From assembly GCA_903835235.1 (NCBI GenBank), contig CAILMF010000038.1:1-64000 (forward strand): DNA of 64,000 nt. The letters run 5' to 3'. This document shows positions 32,641 to 40,984 of the stretch, one piece after another (within the stretch, counting starts at the first letter, position 1; each line of letters starts with the position of its first letter). The notes beneath the pieces were generated by a model. It worked only from the letters and a program-made list of their open reading frames with translations. It was not told where the DNA came from and ran no database searches. Source of the stretch: an uncultured Rhodospirillales bacterium (GTDB taxonomy: Bacteria > Pseudomonadota > Alphaproteobacteria > Acetobacterales > Acetobacteraceae). The position numbers and the translations under genes were made by a program.

Positions 32641-34476
32641 ATGACGGCCGGCGCCGCCGATACCGCGCTGGCCGATCAGCCCTTGCTGGACCAGGCGTTA
32701 TGGCAGCGCTTTCGCGCCGCCGAGGGTGGGGCCGCCTTCACTGGCGCCTGGCTGGCGCTGCAATGCCGCTTCACCGAGGGCGCCCTGGCCGGGGTGCTGG
32801 TGCTGGGCGAACCCGATATCGGCCCCTTCCACCCGGCGGCGACCTGGCCGGACGCGGCGGCGGTCTCGCCGTTGCTGTCAGCAGCGGCCGAGGCGGCGAT
32901 GCGCCAGCGCCAGGGCGTGGCCCTGCCGGGCGGCGGGGAAGTCTGTGTCGCCGCGCCGATTTTGCTGGCCGGACGGCTGTGCGGCGTCTGCGCCATCGCG
33001 CTGCCGGCGCGGGCCGCGGCGGCGGCGGCGATGCGCCAACTGCAATGGGGCGCCGGCTGGGTTGAGGCGCTGCTGCGGCGCGAGCAGATGGCGGCCGAAT
33101 CCGGCCAGCTGGACCGTGCCACCAACGCCTTCGACCTGCTGGGCGTGGTGCAGGAACATGCCGAGGCAGGCGCCAGCGCCACCGCCCTGGCCACCGAATT
33201 GGCCCGGCGGTTCGACGCCGACCCGGTCTGCATCGGCTTTCGCCAGGGCGGACATTGCCGTGTGGCGGCGATCTCCAACGCCGCCTTCTTCGGCGACCGT
33301 ATGACCCTGGTGCGCGATGTCGGCAGTGCCATGGACGAGGCGCTGGACCAGCAGGCGGTGATCCTGTTTCCGCCCCGGCCGGAATGGGAATACCGGGTCA
33401 CCCGCGCCCATGCCGAACGGGCAGCGGCGCAGCAGGCCGGCGCCATCCTGACCCTGCCGCTGCGCCACCAGGGCCAGGCATTCGGCGCCATTCAGCTTGA
33501 ACGGCCGGCCGGCCAGGGCTTCACCCCGGATGAGGTGGAATTGCTGGACGCGGTGGCCAGCCTGGTGGGACCGGTGCTGGCGGAAAAGCGCGCCAACGAC
33601 CGGCTGCTGCCGGTGAAGGTGGTGGAAAGCCTGACCACCCAGGCGCGCCGGCTGCTCGGGCCGGGCTATTTCGGCCGCAAGCTGGCCACGCTGGGTGTGG
33701 TGCTGCTGGTGCTGCTGTTCAGCCTGCTGCGCGGCGAATACGCCATCACCTCGCCGGCCGTGCTGGAAGGCCGCATCCAACGCAGCATGGTGGCGCCCTT
33801 CGCCGGCTATATCGCCGCCGAGCATGTCCGCGCCGGCGAGGTGGTGGCCGAGGGCCAGTTGCTGGCCCGGCTGGACGACCAGGACCTGCGGCTGGAACGG
33901 GTGCGGCTGGTGACGCAGCGGCAGCAGCGCATCACCGAATACGACCGCGCCCTGGCCGCGCGGCAGCGCGCCGAGGCCAGCATCGCCCGCAGCCAGATCG
34001 ACCAGGCCGAGGCCCAGCTGGCGATGGTGGAGGAGCAGTTGGCGCGCACCAGGCTGGTGGCGCCGATCGCCGGCATGGTGGTGCGCGGCAATCTCAGCCA
34101 GCGCGTCGGCGGCGCGGTGGAACGCGGCGAGGAGCTGTTCCAGATCGCGCCGTTGGATGTGTATCGGGTGATCCTGGAAGTCGACGAGGGCGATATCCGC
34201 GACATTGCCGTGGGCCAGCGCGGGCTGCTGGTGCTCGCTTCGCTGCCGGATGCGCCGCAGCCCTATGTGGTGGATCGCATCACGCCCATTGCCGAACAGA
34301 AGGAGGGCCGCAACTTCTTCCGCGTGGAAGGCGAGCTGGCAGCGCCGGGCGACCGCATTCGCCCCAGCATGGTGGGGGTGGGCCGCACCAGCGTGGGCGA
34401 GGCGCTGCTGGCCAAAATCTGGACCCGGCGGCTGCTGGACTGGCTGCGCCTGGCCGCCTGGCGCTGGGCGCCCTGA
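32641..34476 (+). CDS. HlyD-family membrane adaptor with cytoplasmic GAF domains
   Basis: 611 residues, starting 18 bp after the giant gene. Residues about 25-150 look GAF-like (AAPILLAGRLCGVCAIALP) and about 163-322 form a clearer GAF domain ending VELLDAVASLVGPVLAEKRA. One membrane segment follows at about 348-367 (VVLLVLLFSLL). The periplasmic part is a HlyD adaptor: a biotinyl-lipoyl-like half (VAPFAGYIAAEHVRAGEVV), a coiled-coil hairpin (about 415-475), the second half (RLVAPIAGMVVRGNLSQRV), and a beta domain ending in a Trp-rich tail. Known HlyD adaptors link an inner-membrane pump to an outer-membrane channel. The GAF part could sense a ligand or partner and gate export. No ABC pump is nearby, so the partner is probably the M50 protein encoded 6 bp downstream. 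Confidence 0.88.
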   Translation: MTAGAADTALADQPLLDQALWQRFRAAEGGAAFTGAWLALQCRFTEGALAGVLVLGEPDIGPFHPAATWPDAAAVSPLLSAAAEAAMRQRQGVALPGGGEVCVAAPILLAGRLCGVCAIALPARAAAAAAMRQLQWGAGWVEALLRREQMAAESGQLDRATNAFDLLGVVQEHAEAGASATALATELARRFDADPVCIGFRQGGHCRVAAISNAAFFGDRMTLVRDVGSAMDEALDQQAVILFPPRPEWEYRVTRAHAERAAAQQAGAILTLPLRHQGQAFGAIQLERPAGQGFTPDEVELLDAVASLVGPVLAEKRANDRLLPVKVVESLTTQARRLLGPGYFGRKLATLGVVLLVLLFSLLRGEYAITSPAVLEGRIQRSMVAPFAGYIAAEHVRAGEVVAEGQLLARLDDQDLRLERVRLVTQRQQRITEYDRALAARQRAEASIARSQIDQAEAQLAMVEEQLARTRLVAPIAGMVVRGNLSQRVGGAVERGEELFQIAPLDVYRVILEVDEGDIRDIAVGQRGLLVLASLPDAPQPYVVDRITPIAEQKEGRNFFRVEGELAAPGDRIRPSMVGVGRTSVGEALLAKIWTRRLLDWLRLAAWRWAP

Positions 34477-34482
34477 GGGCGG

Positions 34483-36636
34483 ATGGCGGAAAAGTCCTTC
34501 CTCAGCGCGTCGTGGTATCGGGTGGCCGGGCTGCAGCCGCGGTTGCGGGCGCATGCGCGGTTCCACCGCACGCTGTTCCGCGGCCAGGTCTGGTACGTGC
34601 TGCAGGATCGTACCTCCGGCCGGTTCCATCGCTTCTCCCCGGCGGCCTATCTGTTGGTGAGCCTGTTGGACGGCGCCCGCCCGCTGGAGCAGGTCTGGAC
34701 CATGGCCTCGGCCAGGCTGGGTGATGACGCGCTGACCCAGGACGAGGTGGTGCACCTGCTCGGCCAGTTGCACGCCGCCGACGTGCTGCTGGGCGGCGTG
34801 CCGCCGGATGTGGCGGAAATGGCAGAGCGCGGTCGCCGCCAGCGCCGCCGCCGCAGCCTGGCCGGGCTGCTGAACCCGCTGGCGCTGCGGCTGCCGTTGC
34901 TGGATCCCGAGGAGTTCCTGGCCGCCACCGCGCCGCTGGCGCGCTGGCTGTTCTCGCGCGCCGGGGCCTGCCTTTTCCTGGCGCTGCTGGGCTATGCCGG
35001 GCTGCTCGCGGGGCAGCACTGGAACGCGCTGACCGGCAACGTGATGGACCGGGTGCTGGCCACGGAAAGCCTGCTGCTGCTGCTGGTCACCTACCCGCTG
35101 GTGAAGGCGTTGCATGAGCTGGGCCATGCCTGGGCGGTGAAGCGCTGGGGCGGCGAAGTGCACGAAATGGGCGTGATGCTGCTGGTATTCATGCCGGTGC
35201 CCTATGTGGATGCCTCCGACAGCGCCTCCTTCCCGTCGCGTTGGCATCGGGCGCTGGTGGGCGGCGCCGGCATTCTGGTGGAATTGGGCCTGGCTGCGCT
35301 GGCCATGGTGGTGTGGGTGAACGCCGAGCCCAGCCTGCTGCGCGCCTTCGCGTTCAGCGTCATGCTGATCTGCGGCATCTCCACCGTGGCGTTCAACGGC
35401 AATCCGCTGCTGCGGTTCGACGGCTACTACGTGCTCTCGGACCTGCTGGAGATCCCCAACCTCGGCAGCCGCGCCAATGCCCAGCTGGCCTGGCTGGTGA
35501 AGCGTTATGGCTTCGGCGTGCCGGGGCTGGAGCAACCGGCGATGGCGCCCGGCGAGGCACCCTGGCTGCTGGGCTACGCCATCGCCTCCTTCTGCTACCG
35601 CATGGTGGTGGCCTTCGCCATCGCGCTGCTGATCGGCACGCAGTTCTTCGTCATCGGCGTGGTGATCGCGCTGTGGTCGGTTGTGCTGATGGCGGTGGTG
35701 CCGCTTGCCAAATGGCTGCGCTACCTGTTCGGCAGCCCGCAGCTGCGCCGGCATCGCGGCCGGGCGCTGGCGGTGAGCGGCGGGGCCGCGACGCTGGCTG
35801 TCGGGCTGCTGTTCCTGCTGCCGCTGCCGCACAGCACCATGGCGGAAGGCGTGCTGTGGGTACGTGGCGAGGCTGCGGTGCATGCGGGGGCCGAGGGCGT
35901 GGTGGCGCGGCTGCTGGCCGAGCCCAATGCCCAGGTGGCAGCCGCGGCGCCGCTGCTGGAATTGGAGGACCCGGCGCTGTCAGGCCGGGCGCGGGTGCTG
36001 GCGGCGCGGGTGGTTGAACTGGAGGCGCATCACGCCATGCGCGACCTGTCGGACCCGGTCCGGGCGCGGATTTCGCTGGAGGAGCTGACCCTGGCGCGTG
36101 AGGACCTGGCGCTGGCCGAGGAGAAGCTGCGCCAGCTGGTGGTGCGCAGCGTGGCCGACGGCCAGTTGAGCCTGCGCCGGCCGGACGACATGGTCGGCCG
36201 CTTCGTCCGCAAGGGCGAGTTGGTGGGCTATGTGGTGCGGCACGACAACCCGGTGGTGCAGGTGGTGGTGCCCGAGGACTCGGCCGACCTGGTGTTGCAG
36301 GGCACCCGCGCGGTGACGGTGCGGACCGTGAGCAACATGGCCCGGGTGCTGCCGGCGCGGGTGGAACGCATCGGCCCTGGGCTGGAGGAGGCCGTGCCGA
36401 ACCTGGCGCTGGCCTCGGCCGGCGGCGGCATGGTGGCGCTGGACCCCACCGACCCGGCACATCAGCGCACCCTGGGCAAGTACCTGCACCTGGACCTGGC
36501 CCTGGCCGAGGAACGCGGTGACGCGCCGCGCTTCGGCGAGCGCGTGCATGTGCGGTTCAGCCATGCGGCGGAGCCGGTGGCGTATCGGCTGTGGCGTGAG
36601 CTGCGGCAGGTCTTCTTGAAGCACTTCAACCTATGA
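34483..36636 (+). CDS. PqqD-like / M50 metalloprotease / HlyD-like fusion
   Basis: 717 residues. The ATG follows GAGGGCGG, which overlaps the stop of the preceding gene. Residues about 36-110 resemble a PqqD-type peptide-binding domain (FHRFSPAAYLLVSLLDG). A polytopic membrane core carries HELGH at 211-215 and NPLLRFDG at 307-314, the HExxH and NPxxxxDG signatures of site-2 (M50) proteases, so the catalytic residues look intact. Further membrane segments run to about 448. The C-terminal third is a HlyD-like barrel-sandwich with a helical hairpin and ends FLKHFNL, typical of this peptide-exporter group. I infer that it binds, cuts or conducts a substrate across the inner membrane with the adaptor upstream. 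Confidence 0.87.
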   Translation: MAEKSFLSASWYRVAGLQPRLRAHARFHRTLFRGQVWYVLQDRTSGRFHRFSPAAYLLVSLLDGARPLEQVWTMASARLGDDALTQDEVVHLLGQLHAADVLLGGVPPDVAEMAERGRRQRRRRSLAGLLNPLALRLPLLDPEEFLAATAPLARWLFSRAGACLFLALLGYAGLLAGQHWNALTGNVMDRVLATESLLLLLVTYPLVKALHELGHAWAVKRWGGEVHEMGVMLLVFMPVPYVDASDSASFPSRWHRALVGGAGILVELGLAALAMVVWVNAEPSLLRAFAFSVMLICGISTVAFNGNPLLRFDGYYVLSDLLEIPNLGSRANAQLAWLVKRYGFGVPGLEQPAMAPGEAPWLLGYAIASFCYRMVVAFAIALLIGTQFFVIGVVIALWSVVLMAVVPLAKWLRYLFGSPQLRRHRGRALAVSGGAATLAVGLLFLLPLPHSTMAEGVLWVRGEAAVHAGAEGVVARLLAEPNAQVAAAAPLLELEDPALSGRARVLAARVVELEAHHAMRDLSDPVRARISLEELTLAREDLALAEEKLRQLVVRSVADGQLSLRRPDDMVGRFVRKGELVGYVVRHDNPVVQVVVPEDSADLVLQGTRAVTVRTVSNMARVLPARVERIGPGLEEAVPNLALASAGGGMVALDPTDPAHQRTLGKYLHLDLALAEERGDAPRFGERVHVRFSHAAEPVAYRLWRELRQVFLKHFNL

Positions 36637-36656
36637 CAGGGCGAGGAACGCACCCC

Positions 36657-37394
36657 ATGGCCACGCAACAACTCTTCTACCGCAGCGTCGTGCCGGTCAG
36701 CTTCCAGCGGCACAAGGGCTGGGCGGTGAAGACCGGCGACACCTATGCCTTCGCCGCCGAGGTGAATTCGGTGCCGGTGACAGCGATCGAGTTTGCCGAG
36801 GCCGCGGCGGAATACCCGGTCGTCTTCGCCGGCAATGAGGACAGCGTGTTTCCGGCGGTGATCCTGGGCGCGCGGGAGAATGAGAACCTGCAGGTGGCGC
36901 CGGATGGCCGCTGGCTGGGCAAGTTCATCCCCGCCTTCGTGCGGCGCTACCCCTTCGTGTTCAGCCAGGACGAGGCGGGCCGGACCTTCACCCTGCATAT
37001 CGACGAGACCTTCGCCGGCTGTAACCAGGCCGGGCGGGGCGAGCATCTGTTCGACGCCGATGGCAACCAGACCCAGTACCTGCGGACGGTACTGGGCTTC
37101 CTGCAGGACTATCAGGCGCGGTTCCGCCGGACCCGGGCCTATTGCGACCGGCTGCTGGAGTTGAAGCTGCTGCAACCGATGCAGGCGCAGTTCACCCTAA
37201 GCGGTGGCGAGCAGCGGTCGCTGTCCGGCTTCATGGTGGTGGACCGGCAGAAGCTGAAGGCGCTGCCGCCGGAGACGCTGGCCGACCTGATGGCCCGGGA
37301 CGAACTGGAATGCACCTTCCTGCACCTGGCCTCGCTGCGGCACTTCCAGGATATGCTGGAACGCTTCCAGCCGGCGCCCGAAGCGGCCGCCTAG
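36657..37394 (+). CDS. SapC-family protein
   Basis: 245 residues from the ATG at 36657. An ATG at 36633 overlapping the previous stop is possible but has no better ribosome site, whereas GGGCGAGGAA precedes 36657. The sequence is typical of the SapC family: FYRSVVPVSFQRHKGWAVK at the start, VFPAVILGARENENLQV, FIPAFVRRYPFVF, and LSGFMVVDRQKLKALP near the end. There is no signal peptide or membrane segment, so it is cytosolic. SapC was named from the Campylobacter fetus S-layer secretion locus sapCDEF, where its job is unknown. A link with export of a giant surface protein agrees with that history. Confidence 0.9.
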   Translation: MATQQLFYRSVVPVSFQRHKGWAVKTGDTYAFAAEVNSVPVTAIEFAEAAAEYPVVFAGNEDSVFPAVILGARENENLQVAPDGRWLGKFIPAFVRRYPFVFSQDEAGRTFTLHIDETFAGCNQAGRGEHLFDADGNQTQYLRTVLGFLQDYQARFRRTRAYCDRLLELKLLQPMQAQFTLSGGEQRSLSGFMVVDRQKLKALPPETLADLMARDELECTFLHLASLRHFQDMLERFQPAPEAAA

Positions 37395-37402
37395 GCCTGC
37401 CG

Positions 37403-39388
37403 GTGAGCGCAAGCCTGGCCTGGGCGCCGCCGCGGCTGGACCCCTACCCGGAACGCCGGGACCCCAGGGAGCACTGGCTCGACAGCGTCGAGACCGCGGT
37501 GCTGGCGGCGCCGCGGGCGCTGGCGGCCGCCTGGCGCGGGCGCGGAGCCTGGGCGGTGGTGCGCGCCGCCGGGGCCGCCGAAGCCGCGCTGCGCGGGCTG
37601 GACGAGGCCGGGCTGCGCGCGGCGGTGGCGGCGCTGCGCGACGACCTGCATCGGCAAGGGCTGCGCCCGGCCACGCTGGCGCCCGGCTGCGCCCTGGTGC
37701 GGGAAGCGTCGCGCCGCTGGCTGGGACTGCGCCAGCACGACGTGCAGGTATTGGGCGCGCTGGCCATTCTGGACGGACGGGTGGCCGAAATGGATACCGG
37801 CGAGGGCAAGACCATCACCGCGGGCATGGCCGCCGCCCTGGCGGCGCTGGCCGGCACGCCGGTGCATGTGGTGACGGTGAACGACTATCTGGCGGAACGC
37901 GACGCCGCCACCTTGGCGCCACTCTATACCGGGCTGGGGCTGACGCTGGGCGTGCTGCGGCATGGCATGGCGCCGGCCGAACGCCAGGCCGCCTATGGCT
38001 GCGACATCGCCTATGCCAGCAACAAGGAACTGGCCTTCGACTACCTGCGCGACCGGCTGGCACTGGGCCGCGCCGCCGGCCCCGCCCGGCTGAAGCTGCG
38101 CCGGCTGCTGGCGGGCCCGGCGCCGGCGGCCGCCATGGTGGTGACGCGCGGGCTGCACTTCGCCATTGTGGACGAGGCCGACAGCGTGCTGATCGACGAG
38201 GCGCGCACGCCGCTCATCATCTCCCGCGAAACCGACGCCGCCGCCGAGCAGCGCTGGGCCACCGAGGCGCTGGGCCTGGCCGACGCGCTGGAGGCGGGCA
38301 GCCACTTCCGCCTGCTGGCGGCGGATCGGCGGGTGATGCTGACCGCCGCCGGCCAGGCCCGGCTGGCGGTGCTGGGCGAAGCGATGGGCGGGGTCTGGGC
38401 CGGGCGCATCCGGCGCGAGGAAGCCACCCGCCAGGCGCTGAGCGCGCGGTTGCTGTTCCAGCGCGGCGACCACTACCTGGTGCGCGACGGCAAGGTGGAG
38501 ATTGTGGACGAGAATACCGGGCGGGTGATGGCCGACCGCAGCTGGAGCGACGGGCTGCACCAGATCATCGAGGTGAAGGAAGGCTGCGCGGTGACGCCGC
38601 GCAAGGAAACCCTGGCGCGGTTGACCTATCAGCGGCTGTTCCGTCGCTACCACCGGCTGGCTGGCATGACCGGCACCGCCGCCGAGGCGCGCGGCGAGTT
38701 CTGGTCGGTTTATCGGCTACGGGTCGCCCGGGTGCCGCCCAACCTGCCGTCCCGCTTGCAGCGCGACGCGCTTGAGGTGCTGCCGACGCTGGCGGCGAAG
38801 TGGCAGCGGGTGGCGGCCCGCGCCGCCGAACTGGCCGCCCAGGGCCGGCCGGTGCTGATCGGCACCCGCTCGGTCAGCGCGTCGCAAACCATCAGCGCGG
38901 TGCTGACAGCGGCCGGGCTGCCGCATGCAGTGCTGAACGCCGAGAACGACCACGCAGAAGCCGAGACCATCGCCGCCGCCGGGCAACCGGGGCGGATCAC
39001 CGTGGCCACCAACATGGCCGGGCGCGGCGTGGATATCCTGCTGGCGCCGGAGGTGGTGCTGCGCGGTGGATTGCATGTGGTGCTGACCGAACGGCACGAC
39101 ACCATGCGGATCGACCGCCAGTTGGAAGGCCGCGCCGGGCGGCGCGGCCAGCCGGGCAGCGCCGAGGCGATCCTCTCGTTGCAGGACCCGCTGCTGGACC
39201 TGTTGCCCAGCCGCGCCTGGTGTTGGCTGGCGGCGCGGCCCGGCGCGCTGGGGCGTCTGGCGGCACGGGCCTGGTTCGGCGCGGCGCAGCTGCGCGCCCG
39301 GCGGTCGCATCTGCGGGCGCGGCTGGACCTGTTGGCGCATGAGAAACGGCTGGGCACCATGCTGGCCTTCGCGGGAGAAGTGGAATGA
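37403..39388 (+). CDS. SecA-like translocase ATPase lacking the C-terminal domains
   Basis: 661 residues from the GTG at 37403, 8 bp after the SapC gene. The motor is complete: Walker A GEGKT at 133-137, DEAD at 257-260 within DEADSVLIDEARTPLIIS, TGTA at about 423, NMAGRGVD at 537-544 and EGRAGRRGQPGS at 575-586. A region matching the preprotein cross-linking domain lies between about 270 and 420. After motif VI only about 75 residues remain, against roughly 300 in canonical SecA. The helical scaffold, wing, two-helix finger and zinc-binding tail are therefore largely absent. It is clearly a paralogue, not the housekeeping SecA. I infer a motor dedicated to the LEPR-XLL protein. Confidence 0.9.
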   Translation: MSASLAWAPPRLDPYPERRDPREHWLDSVETAVLAAPRALAAAWRGRGAWAVVRAAGAAEAALRGLDEAGLRAAVAALRDDLHRQGLRPATLAPGCALVREASRRWLGLRQHDVQVLGALAILDGRVAEMDTGEGKTITAGMAAALAALAGTPVHVVTVNDYLAERDAATLAPLYTGLGLTLGVLRHGMAPAERQAAYGCDIAYASNKELAFDYLRDRLALGRAAGPARLKLRRLLAGPAPAAAMVVTRGLHFAIVDEADSVLIDEARTPLIISRETDAAAEQRWATEALGLADALEAGSHFRLLAADRRVMLTAAGQARLAVLGEAMGGVWAGRIRREEATRQALSARLLFQRGDHYLVRDGKVEIVDENTGRVMADRSWSDGLHQIIEVKEGCAVTPRKETLARLTYQRLFRRYHRLAGMTGTAAEARGEFWSVYRLRVARVPPNLPSRLQRDALEVLPTLAAKWQRVAARAAELAAQGRPVLIGTRSVSASQTISAVLTAAGLPHAVLNAENDHAEAETIAAAGQPGRITVATNMAGRGVDILLAPEVVLRGGLHVVLTERHDTMRIDRQLEGRAGRRGQPGSAEAILSLQDPLLDLLPSRAWCWLAARPGALGRLAARAWFGAAQLRARRSHLRARLDLLAHEKRLGTMLAFAGEVE

Positions 39389-40245
39389 CCAGGCTGCCAC
39401 GCCGACTGCTGGCGCTGCTGCTCGCCTTGCTGCCGGTAGGGCAGGTGACGGCGCAGGAGGTGTTCGACTGCGTGATCGAGCCTTCATTGACCCTGCGGCT
39501 GGGCAGCCCACTGACCGGCATCGTCGCCGGCATTGAGGTGGAGCGCGGCGACTTCGTGCAGCGCGGCCAGGTGCTGGCACGGCTGGAATCCAGCGTGGAG
39601 GAGGCGAGCCTGGCGCTGGCCCGCGCCCGGGCGCTGAGCAATGCCGAGATCGAGGCGCGCCGCGCCCGGCAGGAACAACTGCGCAGCGAGTTGGCGCGCG
39701 CCGCCACCCTGCATGAAAGGTCGGTGGTTTCCACCCAGCGGCTGGAGGAGTTGCGCGCCAATGTGCAGATAGCCGCCAGCGAATTGGGCCTGGCGGAGTT
39801 GAACCGACGCATGGCGGCGCTGGAGGTGGCGCGGGCCGAGGCACTGCTGGAACAGCGCACCATCCGCAGCCCGGTGACGGGCATGGTGACGGCTCGCAAC
39901 CTGGGGCCGGGCGAGTACATCCACTTCGACAACTTCATCCTGAGCATCGCCCAGATGGACCCGCTGCATGTCGAGACCTTCCTGCCGGTGCGGCTGCACG
40001 GCCAGGTGCGGCTGGGCACGGTGGCGACGGTGCGGCCAGACGCGCCGGTGGACGGCAGCTTCACCGCCGAGATCCGCGTGATGGATACCGTGTTCGACGC
40101 CGCCAGCGGCACCTTCGGTGTGCGCCTGACCCTGCCCAACCCCAACCGGGCGCTGCCCGGCGGGGTACGCTGCAAGGTGGAGTTCGGCACCGCGGCGCCG
40201 ATGATGCCGCCTGCGCCGGTGCCGGCGCCTACCGCGCGGCGCTGA
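39385..40245 (+). CDS. Periplasmic adaptor (membrane fusion protein) with signal peptide
   Basis: 286 residues. The ATG overlaps the SecA-like stop in ATGA, showing translational coupling. Residues 1-24 form a signal peptide (RRLLALLLALLPVGQVTAQ). A lipoyl half (GSPLTGIVAGIEVERGDFV) is followed by a short alpha-hairpin (about 70-150), the second lipoyl half (RTIRSPVTGMVTARNLGPGE) and a beta-barrel (about 185-270), ending in a proline-rich tail. This is the HlyD/RND adaptor fold in a short, fully periplasmic form. It may dock on the GAF-HlyD protein or on an outer-membrane channel that is not encoded here. Confidence 0.88.
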   Translation: MTRLPRRLLALLLALLPVGQVTAQEVFDCVIEPSLTLRLGSPLTGIVAGIEVERGDFVQRGQVLARLESSVEEASLALARARALSNAEIEARRARQEQLRSELARAATLHERSVVSTQRLEELRANVQIAASELGLAELNRRMAALEVARAEALLEQRTIRSPVTGMVTARNLGPGEYIHFDNFILSIAQMDPLHVETFLPVRLHGQVRLGTVATVRPDAPVDGSFTAEIRVMDTVFDAASGTFGVRLTLPNPNRALPGGVRCKVEFGTAAPMMPPAPVPAPTARR

Positions 40246-40249
40246 CGGT

Positions 40250-40271
40250 CGCCAGCGTCATGTAGCTGGCG
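40250..40271 (+). terminator. Hairpin after the export operon
   Basis: CGCCAGC, an 8-nt loop and GCTGGCG form a perfect 7-bp stem 5 nt after the stop of the last operon gene. There is no T-tract, so it would be a weak or Rho-assisted terminator. It agrees with the operon ending here. Confidence 0.5.
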
Positions 40272-40319
40272 CGCTACACCACTTGCCGGAACACAAACCT
40301 ACCGGTCGGCTCGGTGCCG

Positions 40320-40984
40320 TCAGATGGCGACTTCGAGGTGTTGGGAACGCCGGTTGCGTGTCTCCGCATCTCCCTTGATTTGCACCATGGACGCCTCGGC
40401 AACTACGCCGGGGCTTTTTGCGTTTCTGGCGCCCTCCGCCAGACGCAGAATGGCGCCCAACTCACCGCGAACCTCAACCCGGAGCCGGCCAGCCTCAGGA
40501 ACCAGCCGGATGGTCTCGACCAGGCTGCGCACCCGCTCGCGCAACTCGGCGCCGTCATCGGCGGCCAGCGCAGCGGTCAGCTCGGCCACACGGGTGCGGT
40601 AGACCTCGGCCAAGCCAGGGTGAAGGCGCGGGGCAGGGGCCTCGGCGCCGGCCAGTTCCTCCGCCAGCACGGCCTTGCGGGTCTCAAGCTACGCCAGACG
40701 CCCCTTGATGCCGGCGACGGGCGCGCCGTCAGCCCGGGCATCGATCAGCTTGGCGATCCTTCGCTCCACCTTCTCCAACTCCTGCCGCTTGGCGTTGCGC
40801 CCGGCCGAAGCCTCGGACTGCAGCCGATTACACTCCAGGACAAAAGCCTCGGTGAAGGCCTTGAACAACCCGGGGTCCATCAGGCGGTCCCGTAGCGCCC
40901 CCAGCACCGTCTCCTCCAGCACGTCCCGCCGGGTCGTCAACAGGTTGCTGCAGGCCGTCGGGCCCTGATGACGCGCCGTCGAGC
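40320..40984 (-). pseudogene. Serine recombinase, C-terminal part with nonsense codon (relic 2)
   Basis: On the minus strand the frame enters from the IS3 relic at a zinc-ribbon-like stretch (ARHQGPTACSNLLTTRRDVL). It runs through the coiled-coil region with KRQELEKVERRIAKLIDARA and meets an in-frame TAG at 40691-40689. It then continues without frameshift (LETRKAVLAEELAG) to the C-terminal domain ELRERVRSLVETIRLVPEAG and a stop at 40320. The N-terminal catalytic and central domains are absent. The C-terminal domain is close to relic 3 at 50.1-50.6 kb and less close to relic 1. It is dead by truncation and by the nonsense codon. Confidence 0.8.
40359..40370 (+). other. Degenerate att core, second copy
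   Basis: TGTCTCCGCATC differs at one position from the tRNA 3'-end sequence at 107-118 and is placed in the same way near the end of the recombinase frame. It may be the scar joining accretion units 1 and 2. Confidence 0.45.

Noticed and set aside
32878-35883. 1,001-codon open frame opposite the adaptor and M50 genes
   Set aside because: In register with both sense genes and composed of reverse-complement codons; the sense strand has clear domains and motifs.
36633-36656. ATG at 36633 as start of the SapC gene
   Set aside because: It overlaps the previous stop in ATGA, which is possible, but the family start fits MATQQLFYRS and a better ribosome site precedes 36657.
2095-40245. Conventional type I secretion operon
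   Set aside because: HlyD-like proteins are present, but there is no ABC ATPase/permease or TolC gene, and the substrate's key signature is N-terminal.
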